Assembly: GCA_020633335.1 (NCBI GenBank)
Contig: JACKDU010000003.1
Span: 124,001-188,000 of the forward strand
Origin: Myxococcales bacterium
GTDB lineage: Bacteria; Myxococcota_A; Polyangia; Nannocystales; Nannocystaceae
DNA: 64,000 nucleotides
Reading direction: 5' to 3'
The notes beneath the pieces are model-generated. The model was not told the origin of the DNA and did no database searches. It saw only the letters and a list, made by a program, of their open reading frames with translations. Of the stretch, positions 24,725 to 33,100 are shown one piece after another; position 1 is the stretch's first letter; the number at the start of each line of letters is the position of its first letter. The translations under genes and the position numbers were made by a program.

Positions 24725-26377
24725 CTACTCGAGGGTGTCGAGGACCTCGCTGATCTCGGCGAGGTCGGGGTCCCCCGGGAGGAGGAGCTCGGCGTCGGCG
24801 ATCCGCGCCTTCGCGTCGGCGATCGCCGCCGTCGCGTCGCCGGCCTGGACCCCCTGGAGGGCCTCGACGTAGGCGTAGAGCGCCGCGCCCTTGCGGACCA
24901 TCGGGCTCTGGGTGCCGAGGAGCTGGCCGAAGGTGACGGTGGTCGTGACCTCGCGGGGCTCGAAGGTGATCGCGTCCTTGTAGCGCGCGGTCACCTTGAT
25001 CTCGGTGGCGTCCTCGACGAGCTCCGGCGCGCAGGTGCGGATCGTCTGGTGGAAGACCATCGCGTCGTTCGGCGCGAGGTGCTGGGGCTCGATCTCGTCG
25101 GGGTTGGCGCTGTACTCCTCGCCGCTGAACTTGACGATCTCGAAGCCGGGCGGCATGTCGAGGCGGACCTGGACGTCGCGGGCGGCGACCGCCATGGTGT
25201 TCACGAAGTCGGCGTTGAAGATCTTCCAGGCCTCCTCCTTGTTCGGGATGAAGACCGAGGCGCCCTTGCCGACGTCGGTGACCTGGTCCATCAGCGCGTC
25301 GTTGTAGTTCTTCGGGAGGCCGACGCCGACGCCGACGAGGTAGATCCCGTCGGTGTCGTTGGCGCCCGCGCCCCCGGCGATGATGTCGACGTCGGTGATC
25401 CCCGCGTTCGCGCCGCCGTCGCTGATCAGGACCACGCGGTTGATCCGCTCGGGGTCATAGGAGGTCTTGGCGAGCTCGTAGCCCGCCGTCAGGCCGCCGT
25501 TGAGGTCGGTGCCGCCGCCGGCCGCCAGCTCCTCGATCTTGCCGAGGAGGAGCTCGTCGTTCGGGCCGCTGACCTTGTAGCCGGAGAGCTTGATCGCGTT
25601 CTGGGTGTCCCAGCCGACCATCGACACGATGTCGCCCGCCTTGAGGCTGGCAGCGATCGCCCGGCACGACTCCTTGAGCATGTCCATCGCCGGGCCCGAC
25701 ATCGACCCGGACTCGTCGAGGACCAGGGTGATGTTCATCGGCGCGCGGTTGTCGTTCGAGATCAGCTCGGAGGAGACGCCGATCTGCAGGAGGTACTCGT
25801 CGTCCGACTGGCCGTCGAGGCGGTAGAGCTCGGGGGTGATCACGACCTCGCCGGGCGCCGCCGCGGGGTAGACGAAGGTGTAGTAGTTGAAGAACTCCCA
25901 CATCCGCACCGGGATGCCGCCGAGCGAGCTCTGCCAGCCGCCGAGGACCGCCTCGCGGGCCTGGACCGGCGACGACATCGAGTTCGAGTCGTCGGGCGAG
26001 AGGAAGAGGGCGACCGGTGTCTCGGCGTCGCAGACCTCCTCGCCGCCGGTGGTGGTGTCCTCACCGGTGGTCGAGGCGTCGCCGGTGGTGGGGTCCTCGC
26101 CGCCGGTGGTCCCCTCGTCGCCGCCGGTGTCACCGGTCCCGCTGGTGCCGCCGCTGGAGCCCATCGACGTCGCACCGTCGCTCGCGCTGCCGCTCGCGCT
26201 CGCGCTCGCGCTCGCGCTGTCCCACCCGCTCGCACCGCCGGTGCTGTCGCTGCCGTAGCTCTCGCCCGCGCTCGCGCCAGTGCCGTCGGAGGTCTCGACC
26301 AGGCAGCCGGCGAGGGCGATCGAGGCGAGGGCGGGGAGGATGAGGAGGTCGAGGAGGGCGGGACGACGCATGGGCAT
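24725..26377 (-). CDS. Lipoprotein with von Willebrand factor A domain (YfbK-like)
   Basis: The ATG at 26377 has GGAG seven bases upstream. The 550-residue product has a lipobox IALAGC. A long Ser/Gly/Thr/Asp-rich linker (ASASASASGSAS, then TTGGEDPTTGDASTTGEDTT) projects the domain from the membrane. Next comes a YfbK-type block, RMWEFFNYYTFVYP. The VWA domain follows with an intact MIDAS, DESGSMSG, at about 224, plus GGGTDLNGG and VVLISDGGAN. The last 150 residues match the YfbK/DUF3520 type tail. It should bind a divalent metal and a protein partner at the cell surface. It is monocistronic, between a hairpin and a 304-base gap. Confidence 0.88.
   Translation of the reverse strand: MPMRRPALLDLLILPALASIALAGCLVETSDGTGASAGESYGSDSTGGASGWDSASASASASGSASDGATSMGSSGGTSGTGDTGGDEGTTGGEDPTTGDASTTGEDTTTGGEEVCDAETPVALFLSPDDSNSMSSPVQAREAVLGGWQSSLGGIPVRMWEFFNYYTFVYPAAAPGEVVITPELYRLDGQSDDEYLLQIGVSSELISNDNRAPMNITLVLDESGSMSGPAMDMLKESCRAIAASLKAGDIVSMVGWDTQNAIKLSGYKVSGPNDELLLGKIEELAAGGGTDLNGGLTAGYELAKTSYDPERINRVVLISDGGANAGITDVDIIAGGAGANDTDGIYLVGVGVGLPKNYNDALMDQVTDVGKGASVFIPNKEEAWKIFNADFVNTMAVAARDVQVRLDMPPGFEIVKFSGEEYSANPDEIEPQHLAPNDAMVFHQTIRTCAPELVEDATEIKVTARYKDAITFEPREVTTTVTFGQLLGTQSPMVRKGAALYAYVEALQGVQAGDATAAIADAKARIADAELLLPGDPDLAEISEVLDTLE
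26180..26219. repeat. GCTCGC hexamer tandem tract
   Basis: GCTCGC units, with small variations, run inside the linker of the VWA lipoprotein and encode alternating Ala-Ser. Just beyond, at 26045-26125, GGTGGT-based units encode Thr/Gly repeats. Such tracts could vary in copy number by slippage. Confidence 0.65.
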
Positions 26378-26465
26378 GGGAGAGCTCCGTAGGTGCAAAG
26401 AAGTAAACGGGGCGCCTCCCAAGCAAGCTCAGTTCCTCCCTGTGATCTCAAGGGTTTAGCTCGAC

Positions 26466-26498
26466 TGTCCCGGGCGCGAGTGGCTGGCGCTCGGGACA
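26466..26498. promoter_or_regulatory. Inverted repeat, possible operator
   Basis: TGTCCCGGGCGC (26466-26477) and GCGCTCGGGACA (26487-26498) are inverted with one mismatch across a 9-base spacer. The placement in a divergent gap suits a dimeric regulator, though a hairpin is equally possible. Confidence 0.35.
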
Positions 26499-26514
26499 CC
26501 TGGGTCGTGGGTCG

Positions 26515-26526
26515 GACAGCGCTGTC
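26515..26526. promoter_or_regulatory. Perfect 12-base palindrome, possible operator
   Basis: GACAGCGCTGTC is fully symmetric and lies about 155 bases before the DsrE-like gene, just right of the larger inverted repeat. It could be a regulator half of the same control region. Confidence 0.3.
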
Positions 26527-26681
26527 ATGGGGGCGCCGCCGCGCCCGGGCGATCCTCCCGGGGTACTTCGGGGCGCCGTGGCGATTGGCTACACCCGCCA
26601 GCCGGCGTATCCTCGCTGGGAAGGCCAACTCCTGCCCTTGGCTGGCGGCATGTCGTTTGCACAGGTTGGTCCCGAGGCACG

Positions 26682-27071
26682 ATGCGCGACCCGAACGAGC
26701 GAGCCGTCCAGATCATCATCCTCGCGGGTCCCGCCGCCCCTGAGCGCGCGGTCTTCGGCTTCGCCAGCGCCCTCGCGGCCGCCGCCTCCGGGGTCGAGGT
26801 CCGGGTGGTCCTCAGCATGCACGGCGCCTACTGGGCGGCCGAGACCACCGGGCAGGCGGTGTCGATCATGGACTTCCCGCCGATCGCCGAGCTCATCGAG
26901 CAGCTCCTCGAGCTCCAGGTGCCGATCGAGGCCTGCTCCACCTGCGTCGACAACTACTGCCCGAGCCACGTCGACCCCGACGGCCGCCGGATGCTCCGCA
27001 AGGGGGTCGAGCGGATCGGCCTCGGCCTGGTGGCGATGCGGATGGCCGGCACCAATTCGGTGATCTGCTAG
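26682..27071 (+). CDS. DsrE/DsrF-like sulfur-relay protein
   Basis: The 129-residue product has the DsrE fold pattern: an N-terminal strand (VQIIILAGP), an alpha segment rich in Ala, VEVRVVLSMHGAYW, and then a Cys-bearing loop EACSTCVDNYC at about 82-93. DsrE-type proteins carry sulfur or bind small ligands in sulfur transfer. The three closely placed cysteines fit a redox or persulfide role. No other sulfur-relay gene is near. Its TAG stop overlaps the stop of the next gene, which is convergent, within CTAG. Confidence 0.72.
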   Translation: MRDPNERAVQIIILAGPAAPERAVFGFASALAAAASGVEVRVVLSMHGAYWAAETTGQAVSIMDFPPIAELIEQLLELQVPIEACSTCVDNYCPSHVDPDGRRMLRKGVERIGLGLVAMRMAGTNSVIC

Positions 27072-27760
27072 CCGCGGGACTGGCCGCGGGACTGGCCGCG
27101 GGTCCGGGCCGCGCCGTAGATGTAGGCCATGTCCGGCTGCTCGGTCCCGAGGTAGTGGAGCCAGATCGATCCGTGGGCGTAGGCCGCGATCACCAGCGCG
27201 GCCGCCGAGTCGAAGGCGACGGCGATCGCCCAGAAGATCAGGAACGCGTAGGCGTACATGCCGTTGCGCGTGTAGCGGAAGATCCCCTCGCGGACGAAGG
27301 GGAGCGCGCGGTACTTGCGATCGAAGTGATCGGCCCCGGCCGCCCGCTGAAAGCCGAAGTAGCGGTGGACGCTCTGGATCGCGTAGAAGGCGGGGGCGGC
27401 GAGGAGGACGACGAGCGGGACGCGGGCGGCGAGCGGGAGGCCCAGGCTCCCCTGATCGAGCCAGGCGACCGCGATCAGGGTGACGAAGCGCGCGCTGAAG
27501 AGGAGGAGGAAGCCGAGGAGGTAGCCGCGGAAGCCGATCGTCCGGCTGGTGAGCCCGGCCCGCAGCTCCATCCGCCAGCAGACGAGGACGAAGAGCTGAT
27601 GGACGATCGGCACCGCCAGGGCCGCCCAGAAGACCGGTTGCGCCGGCCCGCCGAGGACGATCCAGATCGACGTCGCCGCGAGCGCGAGCCCGAGGGTGCC
27701 CCCGAGGTGGAGGCCCTGGCCGGCGGCGAGGGAGGGGCTGCGGGGGTCGGGGCTCGGCAT
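27068..27760 (-). CDS. Integral membrane protein, probable isoprenylcysteine/PE methyltransferase-like
   Basis: The 230-residue product has five or six hydrophobic segments. Its C-terminal half carries FRYTRNGMYAYAFLIFW and later AAYAHGSIWLHYLGTEQPDM. That layout (R.p.Y then a membrane helix, then an E/H-containing region) resembles ICMT/PEMT-type membrane methyltransferases, which methylate lipids or prenyl-Cys with SAM. The usual Arg-His-Pro is replaced by Thr-Arg-Asn, so activity is uncertain. The very end is two copies of RGQS, from a 12-base tandem repeat (GACTGGCCGCGG, 27076-27099). Confidence 0.6.
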   Translation of the reverse strand: MPSPDPRSPSLAAGQGLHLGGTLGLALAATSIWIVLGGPAQPVFWAALAVPIVHQLFVLVCWRMELRAGLTSRTIGFRGYLLGFLLLFSARFVTLIAVAWLDQGSLGLPLAARVPLVVLLAAPAFYAIQSVHRYFGFQRAAGADHFDRKYRALPFVREGIFRYTRNGMYAYAFLIFWAIAVAFDSAAALVIAAYAHGSIWLHYLGTEQPDMAYIYGAARTRGQSRGQSRG

Positions 27761-27771
27761 CGTCGTCGTCC

Positions 27772-28224
27772 CTATCCGCCGGCCGGCGCCTCGCCCTGGA
27801 TCAGGAAGTGGCCGGTTGCGGTGGCGATCGGCCGCTCCGGGTCGTCCTGCCAGGCCTCGACCGAGACGCTGGCGACCCGCCGGCCCTGACGGGCGATCGT
27901 CGCCCGCGCGAGGACGTCGCGCGGCCGCCCCGAGCGGAGGTAGTTGACCGTCAGGGTGATCGTCCGCGGGAGCGCCGTGAGCTCGACCTCCCAGCCGATC
28001 TGGAAGATCGCCGTCGACTCGAGGAGGGCGCCGAGGGTCCCGCCGTGGAGCGCCGGGATCATCGGGTTGCCGATCAGCGCGTCGTCGTAGCGGAGGAGCC
28101 CGAGGAGCTGGCCCTCGCGCATCTCGAGGTCGATCCCGAGGAAGCGGGCGTAGGGGACCGCGGCCGCGAGCGCGCGGAAGTCCCCGCGGCGGCGCGCCTC
28201 ACGGAGGATCTCGAGGGTGCTCAT
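27772..28224 (-). CDS. PaaI-family hotdog thioesterase
   Basis: The 150-residue product has the hotdog layout with the PaaI signature region ALHGGTLGALLESTA, where the loop before the long helix binds CoA. Strands TITLTVNYLRSGRP and RRVASVSVEAWQ follow. It should hydrolyse acyl-CoA esters in the cytoplasm. The ATG at 28224 overlaps the stop of the upstream thioesterase (ATGA), so the two are one unit and perhaps form a heteromer. Confidence 0.85.
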   Translation of the reverse strand: MSTLEILREARRRGDFRALAAAVPYARFLGIDLEMREGQLLGLLRYDDALIGNPMIPALHGGTLGALLESTAIFQIGWEVELTALPRTITLTVNYLRSGRPRDVLARATIARQGRRVASVSVEAWQDDPERPIATATGHFLIQGEAPAGG

Positions 28225-28697
28225 GGCGATCCTCCGGGCAGGCCGCTCCCCGGCCGCTGGGTCAGCATGAAGGTCGCCGAGCCGCCGGCGATCGGCGCGC
28301 TCGGGTCGTCGTGGTAGGCGATCCCGCGGACGAAGGCGACGTTGCGGGTGACCCGGTAGCACTCGCCGCGGCCGTGGACCGCCTGGCCGGGGGTCGCCGG
28401 CTTGAGGTAGTCGATCCGGAGGTCGAGGGTGGCGAGGGGGCTCGGGCTCGGGAGGGCCATGAAGGCGGCCGCGCCGAAGGTCGCGTCGAGGAGCGAGGTG
28501 ATCACCCCACCATGGAGGACCCCCGTCTGCGGATCGCCGATCAGCCGGGGGTCGTAGGGGAGGCGGAGGAGTGAGGTGGCGTCGCCGAGCTCCAGCACCT
28601 CGATCCCGAGGGCTGCGTTGTGGGGGACCAGGGCGGTGAAGGCCCTGGTCACCTCGGCCGAGCGAGCGACGATGGCGGCGCGATCCTCCGGAGGCAC
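28221..28697 (-). CDS. PaaI-family hotdog thioesterase (second copy)
   Basis: The product is about 158 residues from a GTG at 28697; another GTG at 28718 is possible and no ATG exists near the front. It has the same signature as its neighbour, VLHGGVITSLLDATF, then LATLDLRIDYLKPA and RNVAFVRGIAYHDD. It overlaps the next thioesterase by ATGA. It is divergent from the ACT-domain gene, whose start is only about 25 bases away. With the class III CoA-transferase to the right, the four genes suggest acyl-CoA metabolism. Confidence 0.82.
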   Translation of the reverse strand: MPPEDRAAIVARSAEVTRAFTALVPHNAALGIEVLELGDATSLLRLPYDPRLIGDPQTGVLHGGVITSLLDATFGAAAFMALPSPSPLATLDLRIDYLKPATPGQAVHGRGECYRVTRNVAFVRGIAYHDDPSAPIAGGSATFMLTQRPGSGLPGGSP

Positions 28698-28721
28698 GCG
28701 AGGTATCGTACCCTCCACGCC

Positions 28722-29105
28722 GTGCTCACGCTCGAGGTTCAGCTCCATCCCGAGGTCCTGGCGATCGCCCGCCTCGACACCCTCCGCTCCCCGCCGATGC
28801 CGACCGGCGAGTTCTGGGCGCTGGTGCGCCGCAACGACGAGCTCAGCCTCCTCGCGCCGGAGGCGAGCGTGCCCGAGGGCGTGCTCTACGAGTCCGGCTG
28901 GCGGGCGCTGATCGTCCGCGGGCCCCTCGAGCTCGGGCTCGTCGGCGTCCTCCTCCGCCTCCTCGAGCCGCTGGCGGCCGCCGGCGTGCCGATCCTCGCG
29001 CTCTCGACCTTCGACACCGACGTCGTCGCGGTCCCGGACGATCGTCTCGCCGAGGCCCTCGCGGCGCTCCGCGGCGCGGGGATCGGCGTCCACGGCGAGG
29101 GCTGA
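28722..29105 (+). CDS. ACT-domain protein (COG3603 type)
   Basis: The GTG at 28722 gives 127 residues. The early segment ARLDTLRSPPMPTGEFWALVR and the later ALIVRGPLELGLVG...ILALSTFDTDVVAV fit the twin-ACT proteins related to eukaryotic CASTOR/GATSL. These bind amino acids in metabolic control, usually with unknown targets in bacteria. It is followed after eight bases by the CoA-transferase gene and probably shares its transcript. Confidence 0.75.
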   Translation: MLTLEVQLHPEVLAIARLDTLRSPPMPTGEFWALVRRNDELSLLAPEASVPEGVLYESGWRALIVRGPLELGLVGVLLRLLEPLAAAGVPILALSTFDTDVVAVPDDRLAEALAALRGAGIGVHGEG

Positions 29106-29113
29106 GCGCCGTC

Positions 29114-30382
29114 ATGATCCCGCCGCCGCCGCCGCGCTCCGAGGCCGCGCTCGCCGGCCTCCGGGTCCTCGAGCTCGGCCAGCTCATCGCCGGGCCCTTC
29201 GCCGCCGCCTACCTCGCGGGCTTCGGCGCCGAGGTGATCAAGATCGAGGATCCGGCGCGCGGCGATCCGCTGCGGAGCTGGCGCAAGCTCTACCAGGGGA
29301 CCAGCCTCTGGTGGCGCCTGATGGCCCGCAACAAGCGCTCGGTGGCGATCGATCTCCGGCGCCCCGAGGGCCGCGCGCTGGTCCGCCGCCTGATCGTCGA
29401 GGGCCACGTCGACGTCGTCATCGAGAACTTCCGCCCGGGGCGGATGGAGGCCTGGGGCCTCGGCTACGAGGCGCTGGCGGCCGAGAACCCGCGCCTGGTG
29501 ATGGCCCGGATCTCGGGCTACGGGCAGGACGGCCCGCGGGCCCAGGAGCCCGGCTTCGCCAACATCGCCGAGGCGGTCGCCGGCCTCCGCTACCTGACCG
29601 GAGAGCCAGGTAAGCCGCCGCTCCGCTCGCAGGTCAGCCTCGGCGACACGATCGCCGGCCTCCACGCGGCCTTCGGGATCATGGTGGCGATCCACGAGCG
29701 CGACGTCGTCGGCTCCGGCCGCGGCCAGGTCGTCGACGTCGCCCTCACCGAGTCGATCTTCGCGATGCTCGAGAGCCTCCTGCCGGAGTACGACGTCCTC
29801 GGCCACGTCCGCGAGCGCGCCGGCTCGCGCCTCGAGGGCGTGGTCCCGACCGGCACCTACGCCTGCGGCGACGGCGTCCACGTGGTGATCGGCGCGAACT
29901 CGGACTCGATGTTCCGCCGGCTCATGCGAGTGATCGGCCGCGGCGACCTCGCCGACGATCCCGCGCTTGCGACCAACGCCGGCCGGGTCGCCCACGAGGG
30001 GCGGATCGACGCGGCGATCGCCGCCTACACCGCCCAGCGGCCGGCGAGCGGCGTCCTCGAGGCCCTGCGGGCCGCCGAGATCGCCGTCGGCCCGATCCAG
30101 AGCATCGCCGAGATCGCCCGCGATCCCCAGTTCATCGCCCGCGGCGCCTTCGAGTCCGCGACCCTCGAGGACGGCCGACCGATGCAGGTGCCGGCGGTGG
30201 TCCCCCGCCTCTCGGCGACCCCGGGCGCGACCCGCTGGCTCGGGCCGGCGCTCGGCGTCGACACCCGGGCGATCCTCGGGGGGTGGCTCGGCCTCGCCGA
30301 CGAGGCGCTGCGATCCCTCGCCGAGGGCGGGGTGATCGGCGGCGACGCGGCGGCGGGCGGATCTGCCCCGACGGCCAGCTAG
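29114..30382 (+). CDS. Class III (CaiB/BaiF) CoA-transferase
   Basis: The 422-residue enzyme moves CoA between carboxylic acids. The N-terminal RVLELGQLIAGPFAAAYLA and GAEVIKIEDPARGD are family hallmarks. VIENFRPGRMEAWGLGYEAL and ISGYGQDGP follow. The catalytic Asp should be the one in SLGDTIAG (about 177). The protein is of normal length and ends in a short Ala/Gly/Thr tail whose coding bases are copied just downstream (30416-30435). The substrate is unknown; the adjacent thioesterases point to acyl-CoA turnover. Confidence 0.92.
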   Translation: MIPPPPPRSEAALAGLRVLELGQLIAGPFAAAYLAGFGAEVIKIEDPARGDPLRSWRKLYQGTSLWWRLMARNKRSVAIDLRRPEGRALVRRLIVEGHVDVVIENFRPGRMEAWGLGYEALAAENPRLVMARISGYGQDGPRAQEPGFANIAEAVAGLRYLTGEPGKPPLRSQVSLGDTIAGLHAAFGIMVAIHERDVVGSGRGQVVDVALTESIFAMLESLLPEYDVLGHVRERAGSRLEGVVPTGTYACGDGVHVVIGANSDSMFRRLMRVIGRGDLADDPALATNAGRVAHEGRIDAAIAAYTAQRPASGVLEALRAAEIAVGPIQSIAEIARDPQFIARGAFESATLEDGRPMQVPAVVPRLSATPGATRWLGPALGVDTRAILGGWLGLADEALRSLAEGGVIGGDAAAGGSAPTAS

Positions 30383-30435
30383 CTCGCCCGTAGCGGCACG
30401 CTGGGCGCGGCCGCGCGGATCTGCCCCGACGGCCA
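30358..30435. repeat. 20-base direct repeat spanning the CoA-transferase 3' end
   Basis: The same 20 bases (CGGATCTGCC followed by CCGACGGCCA) occur at 30358-30377, inside the last codons of the CoA-transferase, and at 30416-30435, in the gap before the next gene. It looks like a small local duplication. Confidence 0.7.
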
Positions 30436-30452
30436 CCCTGCGATCGCGTATC

Positions 30453-31523
30453 ATGCGACCCAGAGTGCCGCGGATCGTCTCGAGGCCAGCGACGGGGGCG
30501 CGGGCGATCGCCTGCGCCCTGCTCGTGTCGCTCCTCGCCGGGCCCGGCTGCGCCCACAACGCCGAGAAGATCGTCCGCAAGACGACGCCGGCGATGATCG
30601 AGGAGAGCCTCGGCTCCCTGAGCGATCCCGACAACCAGGAGATGATCCGCCGCCTCGTCGACAAGATCGAGGTCCGCGAGGCGATGGCCGAGCTCGCGGA
30701 GGTCATCACCCAGGGGGTCCTCGACGGCCTCAGCGACGAGGAGCGGGCGGCGAAGCTCGAGGCGATCAGCGAGCACTTCGTCAGCCGCCTCCTGGAGGCG
30801 GTCGGCGAGGGGATCCGCGAGCAGATCACGCCCGCGGCCCGCGAGCTGATCAGCCGCTCGGTCGCCGACGCGGTCGACGAGGCGCTCGGGCCCCGCAGCC
30901 GGGAGCGCGCCCAGGCGATGGCCGCCGGGATCGCCCGCGACGCGGTGACGTCGCTGGTCCACCACGCCGCCGTCGGGGTCCGCGAGGAGCTCGGCCCGGC
31001 GCTCGCCTCGGTGATCCGCGACGACCTCGGGCCGGCGCTCGAGGACGCGGTCGTCCGCCGCCTCATCCCGGCGATCCTGAAGATGCTCGCCGAGGAGCTG
31101 AAGCCGCTCGCCCGCGAGCTGGTCGGCGAGGTCGCCCGCGAGACCGCCAAGCAGATGGTCCTCGGGGTCGACGACGCGCTCGTCGAGCTCGAGATCATCG
31201 ACCCCGACCAGCGCCGGAGCTTCTGGGGCGGGGTCGCGGTCTCCTTCGATCGCGGCCTCCGCCTCGCCGAGATCCTCGCGTGGTTCTTCGCGATCCTGGC
31301 GATCATCCTCGGGGTCTGGCTCACCCGGGCGGTGCTCCGCGGCCGTCGCCTCCGCGAGCAGAGCGACGAGGATCGGCGGACGCTCGTCGATCTCCTCGGG
31401 CGCCTCCGCGACCGCGGCCATGACGACCCGTGGATCGACGAGCTGGTCGCCCGGGCGCACGAGGTCACGGCGAAGTCGGATGGCGGATCCAAGCTCGGGC
31501 CCGAGCGGGGCAAGCGAGGGTAG
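30453..31523 (+). CDS. Helical lipoprotein with C-terminal membrane segment, unknown function
   Basis: The 356-residue product has an Arg-rich start, the lipobox region LLAGPGC with the Cys at about 33, and then a nearly all-helical acidic body built of loosely repeated segments (VDKIEVREAMAELAEVI, ARELISRSVADAVDEAL). A strong membrane helix lies at about 270-292 (LAEILAWFFAILAIILGVWL), followed by a charged tail. Having both a lipid anchor and a downstream helix is unusual; it could bridge the two membranes or be a false lipobox. I recognise no family. Confidence 0.75.
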   Translation: MRPRVPRIVSRPATGARAIACALLVSLLAGPGCAHNAEKIVRKTTPAMIEESLGSLSDPDNQEMIRRLVDKIEVREAMAELAEVITQGVLDGLSDEERAAKLEAISEHFVSRLLEAVGEGIREQITPAARELISRSVADAVDEALGPRSRERAQAMAAGIARDAVTSLVHHAAVGVREELGPALASVIRDDLGPALEDAVVRRLIPAILKMLAEELKPLARELVGEVARETAKQMVLGVDDALVELEIIDPDQRRSFWGGVAVSFDRGLRLAEILAWFFAILAIILGVWLTRAVLRGRRLREQSDEDRRTLVDLLGRLRDRGHDDPWIDELVARAHEVTAKSDGGSKLGPERGKRG

Positions 31524-31608
31524 GGGGGGCGCCCGCCAACTTTGCGGGTCCGCGCGCGCCTCGGGGCCCCGCGTTCGCAGGCCGCTCGCACTATCGTTGG
31601 CGGCTGCG

Positions 31609-32556
31609 ATGCCCCACCTCCACCTCAAGCGAAAGCGCGACCTCTCCGCCTTCCGTCGGCTGGCGATCGGCACCTGGCGGACGACCTACGATCCCCAGGC
31701 CTACGGTCGGATCACGCTCGAGATGGATCAGACGATCCGCTACATCGAGGCCTTCCGACGGGCGACCGGCAAGCGCCTCACGGTCACCCACCTGATGGCC
31801 AAGGCGGCCGGGCGGGTGCTCAAGGAGGTCCCCGACGCCAACGCGATCCTCCGCTGGAACCGGATCTACCTCCGCGAGGAGATCTCGGTCTTCTTCCAGG
31901 TCGCGATGCGCGATCCCAAGACCGGCCAGATCGACCTCTCCGGCGTGAAGATCGACGACCCGCAGGACAAGTCGCTGGCCGCGATCGTCGACGAGTTCGA
32001 GGAGCACGCCGGCCGGGTCCGCGCCGGCGAGGACCGCGACCTCGAGGCGACCCGGCAGGCCTTCCGCTGGGTGCCGGCGCTCCTCCTCAACAAGGCGCTC
32101 GATGCCCTCGACTTCCTGGTCTACAAGCTGAACTTGAACCTCTCCTGGGCCGGGCTCCCCCACGATCCCTACGGCTCGATCATGATCACCAACATCGGCA
32201 CGCTCGGCCTCGAGGAGGCCTTCGCGCCGCTCCTCCCCCACGGTCACGTCGGCATCATCGTGGCGATCGGCGCGATCCAGGACGCGCCGGTGGTCCGCGG
32301 CGGCGAGGTGGTCGTCGGCAAGACGATGCCGCTCTCGGCCACCTTCGATCACCGCCTCCTCGACGGCGCCCACGCGGCCAAGATGGTGTCGATGGTCAAG
32401 ACCTGGCTCGAGGATCCCTTCCGCTACTTCGATCCGATCCCGGGCCCCAGCGGGGCGGAGGCGGAGGCCGCCGAGGGCGAGGCCGAGCCCGCGGCCGAGT
32501 CCGCGCCCGCCGCCGAGGGGGATTCGGCCGCGCCGATCCCGCAGGCGGACCCCTGA
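31609..32556 (+). CDS. Stand-alone 2-oxoacid dehydrogenase acyltransferase (E2) catalytic domain
   Basis: The 315-residue product matches only the C-terminal catalytic domain of E2 acyltransferases. It has GKRLTVTHLMAKAAG, PDANAILRWN and SIMITNIGTLGLEEAFAP, and ends with the active-site motif FDHRLLDGAHA (His at about 247). No lipoyl or E1/E3-binding domain precedes it, so it cannot be a classical complex core; it may acylate another small acceptor. The last 50 residues are a Glu/Ala/Pro-rich tail. The chosen ATG (31609) starts right at MPHLHLKRKR. No E1 or E3 gene is near. Confidence 0.86.
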   Translation: MPHLHLKRKRDLSAFRRLAIGTWRTTYDPQAYGRITLEMDQTIRYIEAFRRATGKRLTVTHLMAKAAGRVLKEVPDANAILRWNRIYLREEISVFFQVAMRDPKTGQIDLSGVKIDDPQDKSLAAIVDEFEEHAGRVRAGEDRDLEATRQAFRWVPALLLNKALDALDFLVYKLNLNLSWAGLPHDPYGSIMITNIGTLGLEEAFAPLLPHGHVGIIVAIGAIQDAPVVRGGEVVVGKTMPLSATFDHRLLDGAHAAKMVSMVKTWLEDPFRYFDPIPGPSGAEAEAAEGEAEPAAESAPAAEGDSAAPIPQADP

Positions 32557-32623
32557 GCCCGGGTATTTTTCGCGCTTGCTCGCCGCCGGTCGCCGTCCGA
32601 CCCTGCACCCGCCGAGGCGCAAG

Positions 32624-33070
32624 ATGCTGATCTCCGACATCATGACCCCATCGACCGCGATCGTCACCGCCCGTGACACCGACACCGTGCGGAAGGCGCT
32701 CCTCCTCCTCGAAGATCAGGAGATCCGCCACCTCCCGGTGATCGACGACGAGCGGCGCCTGGTCGGCCTGGTCAGCGACCGCGACCTCCGGGAGTACCGC
32801 CTGCCGGTGATCGAGGAGATCGAGAACCCCGATCAGGCTGACGACCTCCTGGACACCCCGCTCTCCGAGGTCATGAGCTCCGACGTGATCAGCGTCGACG
32901 CGAGCGAGGGGGTCGCGGCGGCGATCGACCTGATCATCGAGTATCGGGTCGGCGCCCTGCCGGTCCTCGACCAGACGACCGAGGAGCTGGTCGGCATCGT
33001 CAGCTACATCGACCTCCTCCGCCTCACCCGCGACCTCCTGGGCGGCGAGGGCGAAGACGAGAGCGACTAG
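32624..33070 (+). CDS. Tandem CBS-domain protein
   Basis: The 148-residue protein consists of one Bateman module. The first CBS has SDIMTPSTAIVTARD and IRHLPVIDDERRLVGLVSDRDL; the second has LSEVMSSDVISVDASE and GALPVLDQTTEELVGIVSYIDLL. Such modules sense adenosine nucleotides, commonly AMP/ATP or SAM. An ATG at 32624 is preferred over the GTG-like start 16 codons earlier because GAGG lies about 9 bases before it. It ends 30 bases before the second P450 gene and may be co-transcribed with it. Confidence 0.9.
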   Translation: MLISDIMTPSTAIVTARDTDTVRKALLLLEDQEIRHLPVIDDERRLVGLVSDRDLREYRLPVIEEIENPDQADDLLDTPLSEVMSSDVISVDASEGVAAAIDLIIEYRVGALPVLDQTTEELVGIVSYIDLLRLTRDLLGGEGEDESD

Positions 33071-33100
33071 CCGCCGGGCCCCGGTCCGCGGTAGGGATGG

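Larger units (their letters stand above)
26378..26681. other. 304-base non-coding gap with two palindromes
   Basis: No convincing gene lies here; the frames crossing it show no family motif. It separates the divergent VWA lipoprotein and DsrE-like genes and so holds both promoters. The left part (26395-26465) is less GC-rich and contains AAGAAGTAAAC and AAGGGTTTAG. Two symmetric sites, annotated separately, lie in the middle. Confidence 0.5.
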
